Source: Tianweitania aestuarii
GTDB lineage: Bacteria > Pseudomonadota > Alphaproteobacteria > Rhizobiales > Rhizobiaceae
NCBI RefSeq assembly: GCF_018457165.1
Contig: NZ_JAFMNX010000003.1
Span: 310,001 to 374,000 of the forward strand
Direction: 5' to 3'
DNA: 64,000 bases
Both the position numbers and the translations under genes were made by a program. Of the stretch, positions 39,153-47,935 are shown in pieces (the first letter of the stretch is position 1; each line of letters starts with the position of its first letter). Below the pieces are notes generated by a model that worked only from the letters and a program-made list of their open reading frames with translations, made no database searches and was not told the DNA's origin.

Positions 39153-40691
39153 TCACGCAGCGGCCTTCATCTGACCTTCTCCCGGCATGCGATAGGAAAT
39201 CGCCTCCGCCAGATGAATGCGATTGACGGCATCCGATCCCTCGAGATCGGCCAGCGTGCGCGCGACCCGCAAAGCGCGGTGATAAGCGCGTGCCGAGAAC
39301 TGCAGCTTCTCGCTGGCATCGCGCAGCAGCGACGTGCCGCGCGCATCCAGAGCCGCGATCGTATCGACGATGGAAGCCGCGCAATGCGCGTTGGTGGTGG
39401 TCGAACTCTGCCCGAGCGCGGCAAAGCGTGCCTGCTGGATCTCGCGGGCGCGGGCAACGCGCACCGCAACGTTGGCGCTCGTTTCCGCGCCTGCTGATGG
39501 GCGGATCAGATCGGCGGCAGACACGGCCGGCACGTTGATGCGCAGATCGATGCGGTCGAGCAAGGGCCCTGAAATGCGCGCCTGATAATCGCTCTGGCAG
39601 CGCGGCCCGCGCGCGCATTGGAAACCGGGCTCGCCGGCCATGCCGCATCGGCACGGGTTCATCGCGGCCACCAGCTGCACGCGGGCCGGATAGCTGACAC
39701 GGTTGTTGGCCCGCGCAATAACGCATTCGCCGCTTTCCAGCGGCTGGCGCAGTGAATCCAGAACGGCCGGCGAGAATTCGGGAAACTCGTCGAGAAACAG
39801 GATGCCGTGATGCGCCATGGAAGCCTCCCCTGGCCGCACCCGCAAGCCGCCACCCACCATGGCCGCCATGGAGGCCGAATGATGGGGTGCCCGGAACGGT
39901 CGCCGATCCGTCAGCTGCCCATCGGCGAGCTCTCCCGCGATCGAGGCGATCATCGAAACTTCGAGGAGTTCGCGCGGAGACAAAGGCGGCAGGATCGAGG
40001 GAATACGCTGAGCCAGCATCGATTTGCCTGAACCGGGCGGTCCGACCATCAGGAGGTTGTGCCCGCCGGCTGCGGCGACTTCCAAGGCACGCTTGGCCGT
40101 TTCCTGGCCCTTGATGTCGGCCAGATCGAGCGTCGACAGCGCCGGCGGGCGGATGCGCGCTTCCGGGCGCGAAAGAAGCTGTGTTCCCCGGAAGTGGTTG
40201 GCGAGCGCAATGAGGCTGCGCGGCGCCAGGATCTCGATATCCGCGCCTGCCCAGGCCGCTTCGGGGCCGCAATGATGCGGGCAGATCAGCCCCTTGTTGT
40301 CGGCATGCGCGCCGATGGCGGCAGGCAAGGCGCCGGCCACAGGCGCGATCGTGCCATCAAGCGAAAGCTCGCCCAGAACCACGAAAGCATTCAGGGCTTC
40401 GGCGGGAATGGCGCCCAGGGCCGCCATGAGGCCGAGCGCGATCGGTAGATCGTAATGGCTGCCTTCTTTCGGTAGATCGGCCGGCGCCAGATTGATGGTG
40501 ACCTTCTTTGGCGGCATCGACAGGCCGGATGCATGGAGCGCGGCCTGCACCCGCTCCCGGCTTTCGGCAACCGCCTTGTCGGGCAGGCCGACGATCTGCA
40601 TGCCCATCTTGCCGGGCGCAATCATCACCTGCACATCCACGGGCACTGCTTCCACGCCCTGGAAGGCGACTGTCCTCACACGCGAAACCAT
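39153..40691 (-). CDS. comM: ComM/YifB-type Mg-chelatase-like AAA+ ATPase
   Basis: A 512-residue AAA+ protein. The N-terminal ChlI/Lon-like domain (about 1-170) is followed by Walker A GPPGSGKS, Walker B ILFLDEFPEF, and a C-terminal helical domain with a CRCG..C cysteine cluster (PCRCGMAGEPGFQC). ComM is a branch-migration helicase that helps integrate transformed DNA in Vibrio. Start at ATG 40691 with GAGGGG upstream, not 40721. A GAAC-N7-GAAC LexA-type box lies about 90 bp before, suggesting SOS control. Confidence 0.93.
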   Translation of the reverse strand: MVSRVRTVAFQGVEAVPVDVQVMIAPGKMGMQIVGLPDKAVAESRERVQAALHASGLSMPPKKVTINLAPADLPKEGSHYDLPIALGLMAALGAIPAEALNAFVVLGELSLDGTIAPVAGALPAAIGAHADNKGLICPHHCGPEAAWAGADIEILAPRSLIALANHFRGTQLLSRPEARIRPPALSTLDLADIKGQETAKRALEVAAAGGHNLLMVGPPGSGKSMLAQRIPSILPPLSPRELLEVSMIASIAGELADGQLTDRRPFRAPHHSASMAAMVGGGLRVRPGEASMAHHGILFLDEFPEFSPAVLDSLRQPLESGECVIARANNRVSYPARVQLVAAMNPCRCGMAGEPGFQCARGPRCQSDYQARISGPLLDRIDLRINVPAVSAADLIRPSAGAETSANVAVRVARAREIQQARFAALGQSSTTTNAHCAASIVDTIAALDARGTSLLRDASEKLQFSARAYHRALRVARTLADLEGSDAVNRIHLAEAISYRMPGEGQMKAAA

Positions 40692-40780
40692 GTGCCCCTC
40701 TTCTCCAAAGGGGCGCCGCATGCCCCTGCTTCTTGTGCTTACCTTAAGTCAAGGAAAGCACAAGAACAGGTTCAAAGCAA

Positions 40781-40795
40781 GAACAAGAAGGGAAC
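40781..40795. promoter_or_regulatory. LexA-type SOS box GAAC-N7-GAAC
   Basis: GAAC (40781-40784), seven bases AAGAAGG, GAAC (40792-40795): an exact match to the alphaproteobacterial LexA direct repeat (GTTC-N7-GTTC on the other strand). It lies in the 176-bp space before comM. A further GAAC occurs at 40764-40767. Confidence 0.7.
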
Positions 40796-40867
40796 AATCA
40801 AGCCAATAAGATGTATTCTGGTTGCAGGCGGTTGTGTGGGTAGAACAAAGCGCGGTTGAACCGGGGC

Positions 40868-41809
40868 TCAGCGGCGCTTGGCTTCCACTGCGTCCCAGAA
40901 CAAGCCTGCAATATCTTGGCCGCCGAAGCGTTTCACTTCGCGGATGCCGGTTGGCGAGGTGACGTTGATTTCGGTCATGTAGTCGCCGATGACGTCGATG
41001 CCGACCAGAATGAAGCCGCGTTCGCGCAAGGACGGTCCGATCCGCGTGCAGATCTCGCGTTCGCGATCCGTCAGCTCGGTTTTTTCGGCCCGACCGCCGA
41101 CATGCATGTTGGAGCGCGAGTCCGTGTCCGACGGGATGCGATTGATGGCGCCGACGGGCTCGCCGTCGATCAGGATGATGCGCTTGTCGCCCTTGCGCAC
41201 ATCCTTGAGATAGCGCTGCACGATATAGGGTTCACGGAACATCTGCCCGAACATCTCGAGCAGCGAAGCCAGGTTGCGGTCGGCTTCGAGCAGATGGAAG
41301 ATGCCGGCACCACCATTGCCATAAAGCGGCTTGACGATGATGTCGCCATGCTTGGCGCGGAACTCGGCGACCTCAAGGGGATCCTTGGTAATCAGCGTTT
41401 CCGGCATCAGATCCGCGAATTCCGTCACGAAGATCTTTTCCGGGCTGTTGCGCACCCATGCCGGATCGTTGACCACGAGCGTCTTGGGATGAATGCGCTC
41501 GAGGATATGGGTGGTCGTGATGTAGTTCATGTCGAAAGGCGGATCCTGGCGCAGCAGGATCACGTCCATTTCCGACAGATCGGTCCGCACCGGCTCGCCG
41601 AGCTCGAAGTGACGGCCCTTTTCATCCGCAAGCTTCATCGCTTCCAGACGGGCGATGACCTTGCCGTCGCTGAGCGAAAGCCGGTCCGGTGTGTAATGAA
41701 ACAGCTGATGACCACGCTGCTGCGCTTCCAGCGACAGCGCAAAGGTCGTGTCGCCGGCGATCTGCACGGTGGACACGTGATCCATCTGGACGGCGATCTT
41801 CAGGGACAT
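40868..41809 (-). CDS. gshB: Glutathione synthetase
   Basis: ATP-grasp enzyme (313 residues) joining gamma-glutamylcysteine and glycine. [12 protein letters not shown] is the usual start, [11 protein letters not shown] the substrate region, [12 protein letters not shown] the ATP-grasp loop, and [13 protein letters not shown] the metal-binding end. The start is ATG 41809 with GGAG nine bases upstream; the longer frame to 41878 has no homology. Next upstream is the GT2 gene in the same direction. Confidence 0.97.
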   Translation of the reverse strand: MSLKIAVQMDHVSTVQIAGDTTFALSLEAQQRGHQLFHYTPDRLSLSDGKVIARLEAMKLADEKGRHFELGEPVRTDLSEMDVILLRQDPPFDMNYITTTHILERIHPKTLVVNDPAWVRNSPEKIFVTEFADLMPETLITKDPLEVAEFRAKHGDIIVKPLYGNGGAGIFHLLEADRNLASLLEMFGQMFREPYIVQRYLKDVRKGDKRIILIDGEPVGAINRIPSDTDSRSNMHVGGRAEKTELTDREREICTRIGPSLRERGFILVGIDVIGDYMTEINVTSPTGIREVKRFGGQDIAGLFWDAVEAKRR

Positions 41810-41883
41810 CGGTTCGAACTCCGGGAGGGACAAGGCAGGAAGTGGGGAAGCCTTAACGGGTTCTCGCGCGCCTGCCAATGCGC

Positions 41884-42894
41884 TCAGGCGGCGTTGTTGT
41901 TCGGCCGGTTTCGGGGCGGCGATCGATAAGACACCGGCGCTTCGATGGCGCGGCTGCCCTGAAGGGCTGCGAGGCTGAGATAGAAGATGCGCTTTTGTTC
42001 GGCGCGGCCGCGAGACACGGAGTCTAGGATCAAGCCGGTCACGCCCATCAGCATCGACAGAAGGAACAAAGTCACGGCCAGCATCCAGGTGGGCATGCGC
42101 GGCACCAGCCCCGTTTCGACATAATCAACCAGAACAGGAGCCATGAAGAAGCCGCTGATCACGAGGAGCACGGCCGCGATGATGCCAAAAAAACGCAGCG
42201 GCTGCGTTTCCTTCATAAGCATGGCGAACATCCACAGAATGCGTGCGCCGTCGCGATAGGTCGACAGCTTGGATGCCGAGCCTTCCATCCGCCGCCCGTA
42301 ATCGAGCGCGATCTCGCTAACCGGTATCGTCAGCTGCGAGGCATGCACCGACATCTCTGTTTCGATCTCGAAGCCGCCGGAAACGGCCGGAAAGCTCTTC
42401 ACGAAGCGACGGGTGAACGCGCGATAGCCGGAAAAGATGTCGGTGAAGTCCTTTCCGAACAGGCGCTTGTACAAAGCGTTGAACAGCCGATTGCCGAAGG
42501 CGTGTCCGGCGCGTCCGGCATCGGCGGTGACGCCGCGGCGGGTTCCGACCGCCATGTCCGCTTGTTCGGTGATCAGCGTATTGATCAGCTGCGGTGCGTC
42601 TTCGGGCGCATAGGTGCCGTCGCCATCGGCCATGATATAGATGTCGGCATCGATATCGGCGAACATGCGACGCACCACATGGCCCTTACCCTGTCTGCGC
42701 TCACGAACGACGATCGCGCCGGCAGCTCGTGCACGCAAGGCGGTCAGGTCGCTGGAATTGTTGTCGTAAACATAGATGGAAGCGGCTGGCAGCGCCTGGC
42801 GAAACCGATGAACAACATCGGCGATGGTGCCTTCCTCGTTGAAGCAGGGCAGAAGCACGGCGATCGAGAAGTCGCCGGAAATGTCATGCCGCAT
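41884..42894 (-). CDS. GT2 family glycosyltransferase (polyprenyl-phosphate type)
   Basis: A 336-residue enzyme. The N-terminal GT-A domain holds [27 protein letters not shown] and the metal-binding [10 protein letters not shown]; two transmembrane helices follow near residues 235-260 and 270-300. The layout matches dolichol-phosphate-mannose synthase-like or undecaprenyl-phosphate sugar transferases, which make a lipid-linked sugar donor on the cytoplasmic side. ATG 42894 has GGAG eight bases upstream. It is divergent from a GT-C-type membrane protein that could use this donor. Confidence 0.88.
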   Translation of the reverse strand: MRHDISGDFSIAVLLPCFNEEGTIADVVHRFRQALPAASIYVYDNNSSDLTALRARAAGAIVVRERRQGKGHVVRRMFADIDADIYIMADGDGTYAPEDAPQLINTLITEQADMAVGTRRGVTADAGRAGHAFGNRLFNALYKRLFGKDFTDIFSGYRAFTRRFVKSFPAVSGGFEIETEMSVHASQLTIPVSEIALDYGRRMEGSASKLSTYRDGARILWMFAMLMKETQPLRFFGIIAAVLLVISGFFMAPVLVDYVETGLVPRMPTWMLAVTLFLLSMLMGVTGLILDSVSRGRAEQKRIFYLSLAALQGSRAIEAPVSYRSPPRNRPNNNAA

Positions 42895-43011
42895 GGTTGG
42901 TCTCCAAAGGCTCTGCGCGCAAGCAGACACTTTGCCTGATCGATCGACTTTACCATTTCTTGAAGCCGTTAAAGCTAAGTTTCCCAGGCATGATCAGGGG
43001 CTTATCCTTCG

Positions 43012-44823
43012 GTGACGGACGACAATATCGCTAACAGAAGGTTGTTTTTCCCGCGCTGGACGCCTGTTGTGCTTTCAGCGGCCTTGGCGACTTTCGCTCT
43101 TCTTGTCCTTTACGCCAGCTCCGGCTTCTCGACGCTGCATGAAGGGCGCGGCGATAATGACAGCATGTTGCGTCTGGTGGAGGTGCGCGATCTGCTTGGG
43201 GGGCAGGGCTGGTTCAACCTCAATCAAACGCGCATGGGTCTGGCTGGCGGCTTTGTCATGCATTGGTCGCGGCTGATCGATGCGCCGATTGCCGGAGTGA
43301 TCTGGCTTGCGGGAGCATTGGGTGCCGCGCCCGAGCGCGCCCAGCACATCGCGGCGGTCGTATGGCCCTTGTTGCTGTTCTTTGCAGCCCTCAACGCCAT
43401 TCTTGTGATCGCCCGGCGCCTCGCTGGCGAGGCTGCGTTGCTGCCGGCTGCCGTGATCGCAACGACCAGCCTTTATTATGTGGGCATCTTCGCACCCGGG
43501 GCGCTTGATCATCACAACGCGCAGCTGACCCTCACACTGGCGATGCTGGCTGGGCTTGTGACAAGCCGGGGCCGCTTTTGGCCGGCAGCGGGGGCCGGTG
43601 CTTGCGCTGCGCTGATGCTGGCGATCGGCATGGAAACCGCGCCTTATGTGGCGGTGGGTGGGCTTTGCGCGGCGCTGGCGTTTTGGTGGCGCGGTGGAGA
43701 AGAGAGCCCGACGGCGATCGGCTTCGGGCTCGGCTTTGCCGTTGTGGCAGGTGCCGTCTTCGTTGCGACCGTGCCGCGGTCCAGCTGGATGCAGCCCGCC
43801 TGCGATGCTTATTCCTTTGTTCAATGGGCCGTTGCGACGCTGGCCGGCTTCGGGCTGGCTGGTCTGGCTGCGGTCAAGCCTTTGACGCGCACCAGAACGG
43901 GTCGGACGATCGGCCTGGCCCTGCTGGGAGCTGCCGTCGCCAGCCTGTTGGTGTTCGTTTATCCGCAATGCCTTGCCGACCCCTATGCCATGGTCGATCC
44001 ATGGTTGAAGGCGAACTGGCTGGCTGGCGTGTCGGAAGCGCAATCGGCCTGGGATCTTGTTCACGACAAGCCGGCGGAGCTGGCGACTTATTATGCCTAT
44101 CCCCTGCTTGGGATCGGCGTTCTTCTCGTTCGGCTATGGCGCCGTCCCCGACGAGCGGACCTGTTCGTGCTGGCGACGCTGCTTGCGGCTTATGTGGTGA
44201 CGCTTTGGCAGGTGCGGGGCTCGCTGTTCCTGTTGCCGCTGACAGCCATTCCCCTTGCAGCCTGGATTGCCGAAGCGCGGCGAAGGGCAAGCGAGCGGCC
44301 GTCACGGCGGCATCTGCTGGCCATGGCGGTCAGTTGGATCGGATCGTTCATCGTGAGCTGGATTGCGCTCAGCATCGGCATCAATGCCGGTTTGGCCGCA
44401 ATGGCAGGCAAACCGGCCGAGGCGATGATGCCGGACAATTCCGCTGCCTGTTACAACAAGCCTGATTATGCCGGCCTTGCGCAGGAGCCGACAGGCAGGG
44501 TGCTGGCCCCCACCAATCTCGGCTCCGCGATTTTGCTTTATACCGGGCACAGCGCGTTGGCCGGCCCGTATCACCGCAACCACGATGGCAATCGTCTGGC
44601 GTTACAAGCCTTGATGGCCGCTCCGGAGGCGGCGCGCAGCATGCTGCAAGGCTCTGGCGTGACGCTCGTTGTTTGGTGTCCCGGCAATCCGGAGTCGGCA
44701 TCGCTCGTTGCGCGAGCGCCGAACAGTCTGGCGGCCGAGCTGGCACGCAAAGCGGCGCCAGCTTGGCTGCAGCCAACAAAGGCGGACAACGGCAATCTCG
44801 ATGTCTACAGGGTTCTGCCCTGA
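43012..44823 (+). CDS. GT-C-fold membrane glycosyltransferase-like protein
   Basis: A 603-residue membrane protein with about eleven hydrophobic helices. A GRGDNDSML segment in the first outer loop has the acidic motif expected for GT-C enzymes, with HWSRLIDAP and APGALDHHNAQL nearby; a soluble domain follows from about residue 480. This resembles distant STT3/PMT-like family members. It starts at GTG. Divergent from the GT2 lipid-sugar synthase, which may supply its donor. Acceptor unknown: a glycoprotein, polysaccharide or lipid A. The fold call rests on motif and topology only. Confidence 0.65.
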   Translation: MTDDNIANRRLFFPRWTPVVLSAALATFALLVLYASSGFSTLHEGRGDNDSMLRLVEVRDLLGGQGWFNLNQTRMGLAGGFVMHWSRLIDAPIAGVIWLAGALGAAPERAQHIAAVVWPLLLFFAALNAILVIARRLAGEAALLPAAVIATTSLYYVGIFAPGALDHHNAQLTLTLAMLAGLVTSRGRFWPAAGAGACAALMLAIGMETAPYVAVGGLCAALAFWWRGGEESPTAIGFGLGFAVVAGAVFVATVPRSSWMQPACDAYSFVQWAVATLAGFGLAGLAAVKPLTRTRTGRTIGLALLGAAVASLLVFVYPQCLADPYAMVDPWLKANWLAGVSEAQSAWDLVHDKPAELATYYAYPLLGIGVLLVRLWRRPRRADLFVLATLLAAYVVTLWQVRGSLFLLPLTAIPLAAWIAEARRRASERPSRRHLLAMAVSWIGSFIVSWIALSIGINAGLAAMAGKPAEAMMPDNSAACYNKPDYAGLAQEPTGRVLAPTNLGSAILLYTGHSALAGPYHRNHDGNRLALQALMAAPEAARSMLQGSGVTLVVWCPGNPESASLVARAPNSLAAELARKAAPAWLQPTKADNGNLDVYRVLP

Positions 44824-44863
44824 GCGGTCGCTGGCCGTTGGCTAGTCAGGTCGAGAGGCAATG

Positions 44864-44889
44864 GGGATCAAACGACGCGGTTTGATCCC
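44864..44889. other. Inverted repeat between converging genes
   Basis: Nine-base arms GGGATCAAA (44864-44872) and TTTGATCCC (44881-44889) with an eight-base loop. No T run on either side. It lies between the GT-C gene and rlpA, which converge, so a bidirectional terminator is possible. Confidence 0.4.
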
Positions 44890-44912
44890 GCACAGCTTTG
44901 CTGCGAAAGGCG

Positions 44913-45254
44913 TTATGCCTTTTCGATGCAGATCTTGGTGTGTCCCTTGCCGATAAAACCGAGCTTGCCGGCAGCGGCTTTGGACAGGTCGAGCATGCGT
45001 CCCTTGATGAAGGGGCCGCGGTCATTGATCCGAACAACCACTTCCTTGCCGTTGCTGCGGTTCGTGACCTTGATCTTGGTTCCGAACGGAAGGCTGCGAT
45101 GCGCGGCCGTCATTTTCGATGCGTCCATGCGCTCGCCGGAAGCGGTCTTGGAGGTGAGGGCGTACCACGAAGCGCCGCCGCACTGGGCGTAGGCGAAGGA
45201 AGGGAGGCACAGGCCGGTTGCCAGCATCATGCCGGCGAGAACGGTCTTCTTCAT
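44913..45254 (-). CDS. rlpA: RlpA-like septal lytic-transglycosylase-type protein
   Basis: A 113-residue exported protein. Signal peptide [20 protein letters not shown], cut near AYA/QCGG. The double-psi beta-barrel domain begins [20 protein letters not shown] and holds the acidic [15 protein letters not shown] and [18 protein letters not shown]. RlpA cleaves peptide-free glycan strands at septa; the C-terminal SPOR domain is missing, so this is a minimal DPBB version. Q follows the cleavage site, not Cys, so it is not obviously a lipoprotein. Confidence 0.9.
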   Translation of the reverse strand: MKKTVLAGMMLATGLCLPSFAYAQCGGASWYALTSKTASGERMDASKMTAAHRSLPFGTKIKVTNRSNGKEVVVRINDRGPFIKGRMLDLSKAAAGKLGFIGKGHTKICIEKA

Positions 45255-45766
45255 TGACTGGGATCATCCCGTTAATCGAACGAGACGCCAAATGCCGCCC
45301 AAAAGTGGCAGCGTCGCGTTCGGTTCCGATCACGCGGTGTCACAGTTTGAATCAATGCGTGTGAATTTGTTATAAAGGTAAAGACTCGATGGGTTGACTC
45401 ATCGATCTCGAACAAACTTCGGAACGCCATCCAGGATGATGAAGGAGTCACATCTTGCAGTATAGGCAAGCCTGATCATCAACGTAGCTGCCGATCTGGA
45501 AAAGTATAGATTGCCTGATCCTTATTCTGAAAATTCCGGCCGCGACTTGGGTGACAAGTTGTTGTCAGCGCTATTTCTTTATCCGCAAGTTGAGGCGAGC
45601 AGGCGGTCGCTGGGACGAAATTCGTGCTCTGGTCGCCAGCCAGCCTTGATGGCGGCAAGCTGTCGCCGGGTGGAAATGCGGCAGTGTCGCTGCCGCATTT
45701 CTTAACTGTGTCTAACCGGAATTTTTTGCATTTTCCGGATTGAGACACCCGGAATTTGAGCCTGGC
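45255..45766. other. 512-bp region without a credible gene
   Basis: Less GC-rich than its neighbours. Contains a strong hairpin (AAATGCGGCA 45674-45683 with TGCCGCATTT 45691-45700) next to TTCTTAACT, a CCGGAA/TTCCGG pair around 45718-45740, and CGATG/CATCG around 45390. Only small non-homologous frames. The left end should carry the rlpA promoter (AT-rich TTGTTATAAAGG zone near 45370). A small RNA is possible. Confidence 0.45.
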
Positions 45767-46693
45767 TCAGGCGCTTTGCGGCCGAAATCGGGCATGAGCC
45801 ACCGCAATCTGGGCAGCGACTGCCGCATTGTTCCGAACAAGGGCTATATTGGCCTTCAAGCTGCGGCCTTCGGAGAGCTCGTTGATCTTGGCAAGAAGAA
45901 AGGGTGTGAGCTCCTTGCGGCCGATGCCGTTACGATCGGCCTCCGCAACCGCATCGTCGATCGTGCCGTCGATAAAGGACGGGTCGAGCGCATCGCCTTC
46001 CGGAATGGGATTGGCGATCAAGATGCCGGTTTGCGAGCCCATGGCGCGGTGCAGGATCATGGCCTGGGCGATGTCTTCAACCGAGTCCAAGCGGTGATCG
46101 GCCTTCAAGCCGCTGGAACGCGTGAAGAAAGCCGGGAAATCGTCGGATCCGTAGGCGATCACCGGCACGCGCTGCGTTTCCAGCACTTCCAGCGTCTTGG
46201 GAATGTCGAGGATCGACTTCACGCCGGCGCAAACCACCGTCGTGCCGGTCTGGCCGAGTTCGAGGAGGTCGGCCGAGATGTCGAAGCTTTGCTCGGCGCC
46301 GCGATGCACGCCGCCGACGCCGCCGGTAGCGAAAATCGCGATCCCTGCGAGCTCGGCCAGCCGCATCGTGGCCGACACAGTGGTGCCGGCGGTCTGCTTG
46401 CGTACCATCACGGCGGCAAGATCGCGGCCGGATGCTTTCACCACATCCTTTGCCTGTGCCAGCGCTTCGAGGTCGGCGTCGTTCAACCCAACGCGCAGTT
46501 CGCCATCGATCACGGCGATCGTGGCGGGCACTGCGCCTTCATCGCGGATCAGCGCTTCCACGCCGCGCGCCATTTCCAGATTGGCGGGGTAGGGCATGCC
46601 ATGGGTAATGATAGTGGATTCCAGCGCAACGATCGGTGCGCCGGATTGAAGGGCGTCGGCCACTTCGGCGCTGAGCTTGATGAGGTCTTTCAT
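45767..46693 (-). CDS. psuG: Pseudouridine-5'-phosphate glycosidase
   Basis: A 308-residue Mn-dependent glycosidase that splits pseudouridine 5'-phosphate to uracil and ribose 5-phosphate by reversible C-C cleavage. ALESTIITHGMPYP is the substrate motif, VCAGVKSILD holds the Schiff-base lysine, and ATGGVGGVHRG and LTPFLLAKINELSEG are typical. Start at ATG 46693; TTG 46699 is an alternative. It follows psuK by 36 bp. Confidence 0.95.
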   Translation of the reverse strand: MKDLIKLSAEVADALQSGAPIVALESTIITHGMPYPANLEMARGVEALIRDEGAVPATIAVIDGELRVGLNDADLEALAQAKDVVKASGRDLAAVMVRKQTAGTTVSATMRLAELAGIAIFATGGVGGVHRGAEQSFDISADLLELGQTGTTVVCAGVKSILDIPKTLEVLETQRVPVIAYGSDDFPAFFTRSSGLKADHRLDSVEDIAQAMILHRAMGSQTGILIANPIPEGDALDPSFIDGTIDDAVAEADRNGIGRKELTPFLLAKINELSEGRSLKANIALVRNNAAVAAQIAVAHARFRPQSA

Positions 46694-46729
46694 GAGCAAG
46701 TCTGCCTTCTTGGTTGGTCCGCTCGTTGG

Positions 46730-47842
46730 TCAACCGACGGCGGGAAAACGATGCATGCTGGCTTCGAGGAAGCGGGCGGAAAGGTCGGGGCGCACGCTGG
46801 CTTCACATTCGGTGGTGAGGCTGGCGAGCAGGGCGCCGGTTCGCGCAGCGAGCGGGAGGGGATCGCCGGCAAGCATCCGGTAAAGCGTGCCGGCAATCAT
46901 GGCGTCGCCCGCGCCCGTGACATCGACCGGCCGGGCCTCGACGGGCGGCAGGAGCTTGACGCCGGCACGGCTTGCCACCGCACATCCCTGTGCTCCCATG
47001 GTCACGATCACCTCGCCGACACCGGCGACCCGCAGCGCTTGTGCGGCTTTGCGCGGCTGCAGCCTGGCGTCGCCGGCAAGGCCAAGCAGCGTGTTGGCTT
47101 CGTCGAAATTGGTGAACAGCAGGTCGATGCCGGACAGGTCCTTGGGCAACCGCGCCGCCTTCGGCGTCGATACCGTATCCACGGCCAGCTTGAAGCGCGC
47201 GCCCGATTTTCGATGGAGCAACGCTTCGACCGTCGCGGCCGGCATGTTGCAGTCCATGAACACCCAAGCCGCTGAAGCGAGGTGCGGCCAGACGCGGTCG
47301 AGATAAGCGGGCGAGAACAGGTCGAACACGTCCATATCGGCGATGCCGAGCACCAGCTCTTTTTCGACACCGAGGATGGCGGCATATTCTGCCGTGGGGC
47401 GCTCGGAGGTCGTGATCACCTGCCCGACATCCGCGCCGAGATCGGCGAGGTGACGGGTCAGAACGCGGCCGGTTTCATCATCGCCGACAATCGATATGAA
47501 GCCGAGATCGACGCCGAGCCGCGCCAGGTTCTCGGCAACATTGCGCGCCACGCCGCCGAAGGAGCGGTGGCTTTCAACGGGATTGGAGGTCTCGAAGATC
47601 AGCGGGCGCTTGGCGTGGTATTTGCGATCGAACACCGCGCCGCCCAGGCAGATCATGCGCTGCGAGGCCGGCAGAACATAGCCGCGGCCAAGAACATAAC
47701 CCTTGTTCACCAGCGACACGATATGCGCCGCGACCGTGGAGCGAGCCAGGCCGAGCGCGGTGGCGATCTCCTGCTGCCCGATGAACGGGTTGGCGGTGAT
47801 CAGATCGAGGACTGCCTGTTCCTGATTGCCGAGACTGTCCAT
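46730..47842 (-). CDS. psuK: PsuK-type pseudouridine kinase with N-terminal DNA-binding domain
   Basis: A 370-residue PfkB-family kinase. The C-terminal kinase holds the family-2 signature DVTGAGDAMIAGTL and RSFGGVARNVAENLARLG. An N-terminal winged-helix segment (about 1-55, EQAVLDLITANPFIGQQEIA and ALGLARSTVAAHIVSL) is added compared with E. coli PsuK. Kinase makes pseudouridine 5'-phosphate for PsuG. The domain fusion suggests a self-regulating kinase; an inverted repeat over its promoter fits. Start at ATG 47842; the GTG at 47863 is less likely. Confidence 0.9.
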   Translation of the reverse strand: MDSLGNQEQAVLDLITANPFIGQQEIATALGLARSTVAAHIVSLVNKGYVLGRGYVLPASQRMICLGGAVFDRKYHAKRPLIFETSNPVESHRSFGGVARNVAENLARLGVDLGFISIVGDDETGRVLTRHLADLGADVGQVITTSERPTAEYAAILGVEKELVLGIADMDVFDLFSPAYLDRVWPHLASAAWVFMDCNMPAATVEALLHRKSGARFKLAVDTVSTPKAARLPKDLSGIDLLFTNFDEANTLLGLAGDARLQPRKAAQALRVAGVGEVIVTMGAQGCAVASRAGVKLLPPVEARPVDVTGAGDAMIAGTLYRMLAGDPLPLAARTGALLASLTTECEASVRPDLSARFLEASMHRFPAVG

Positions 47843-47891
47843 CGTTCCGTTCACAGCTGCCACACGCCTGCGCGCTGGCAGGACAGAGGCT

Positions 47892-47928
47892 GCTATGAGA
47901 ACAAATGTCTATGAAGTCAACATTTGTT
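47892..47928 (-). promoter_or_regulatory. psuK promoter with an inverted-repeat operator
   Basis: Nine-base arms AACAAATGT (47900-47908) and ACATTTGTT (47920-47928), 11-base spacer. Read on the - strand, TTGACT (47920-47915) is a near-perfect -35 in the spacer and CATAGC (47897-47892) a weak -10 after 17 bp. The repeat so covers the promoter. It lies about 50 bp before psuK, whose product has a winged helix. Confidence 0.55.
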
Positions 47929-47935
47929 GTATGGC

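Noticed and set aside
42968-42983. GTTAA-N7-TTTC before the GT2/GT-C pair as a CtrA box
   Set aside because: Only the first half-site is correct; the second half differs at two of four positions.
45702-45716. TTAA-N7-TAAC in the gene-free region as a CtrA box
   Set aside because: The second half is shifted; two mismatches to TTAA.
45272-45748. Small minus-strand frames of 65 and 89 codons
   Set aside because: No homology, no ribosome site, and odd composition; not supported as genes.
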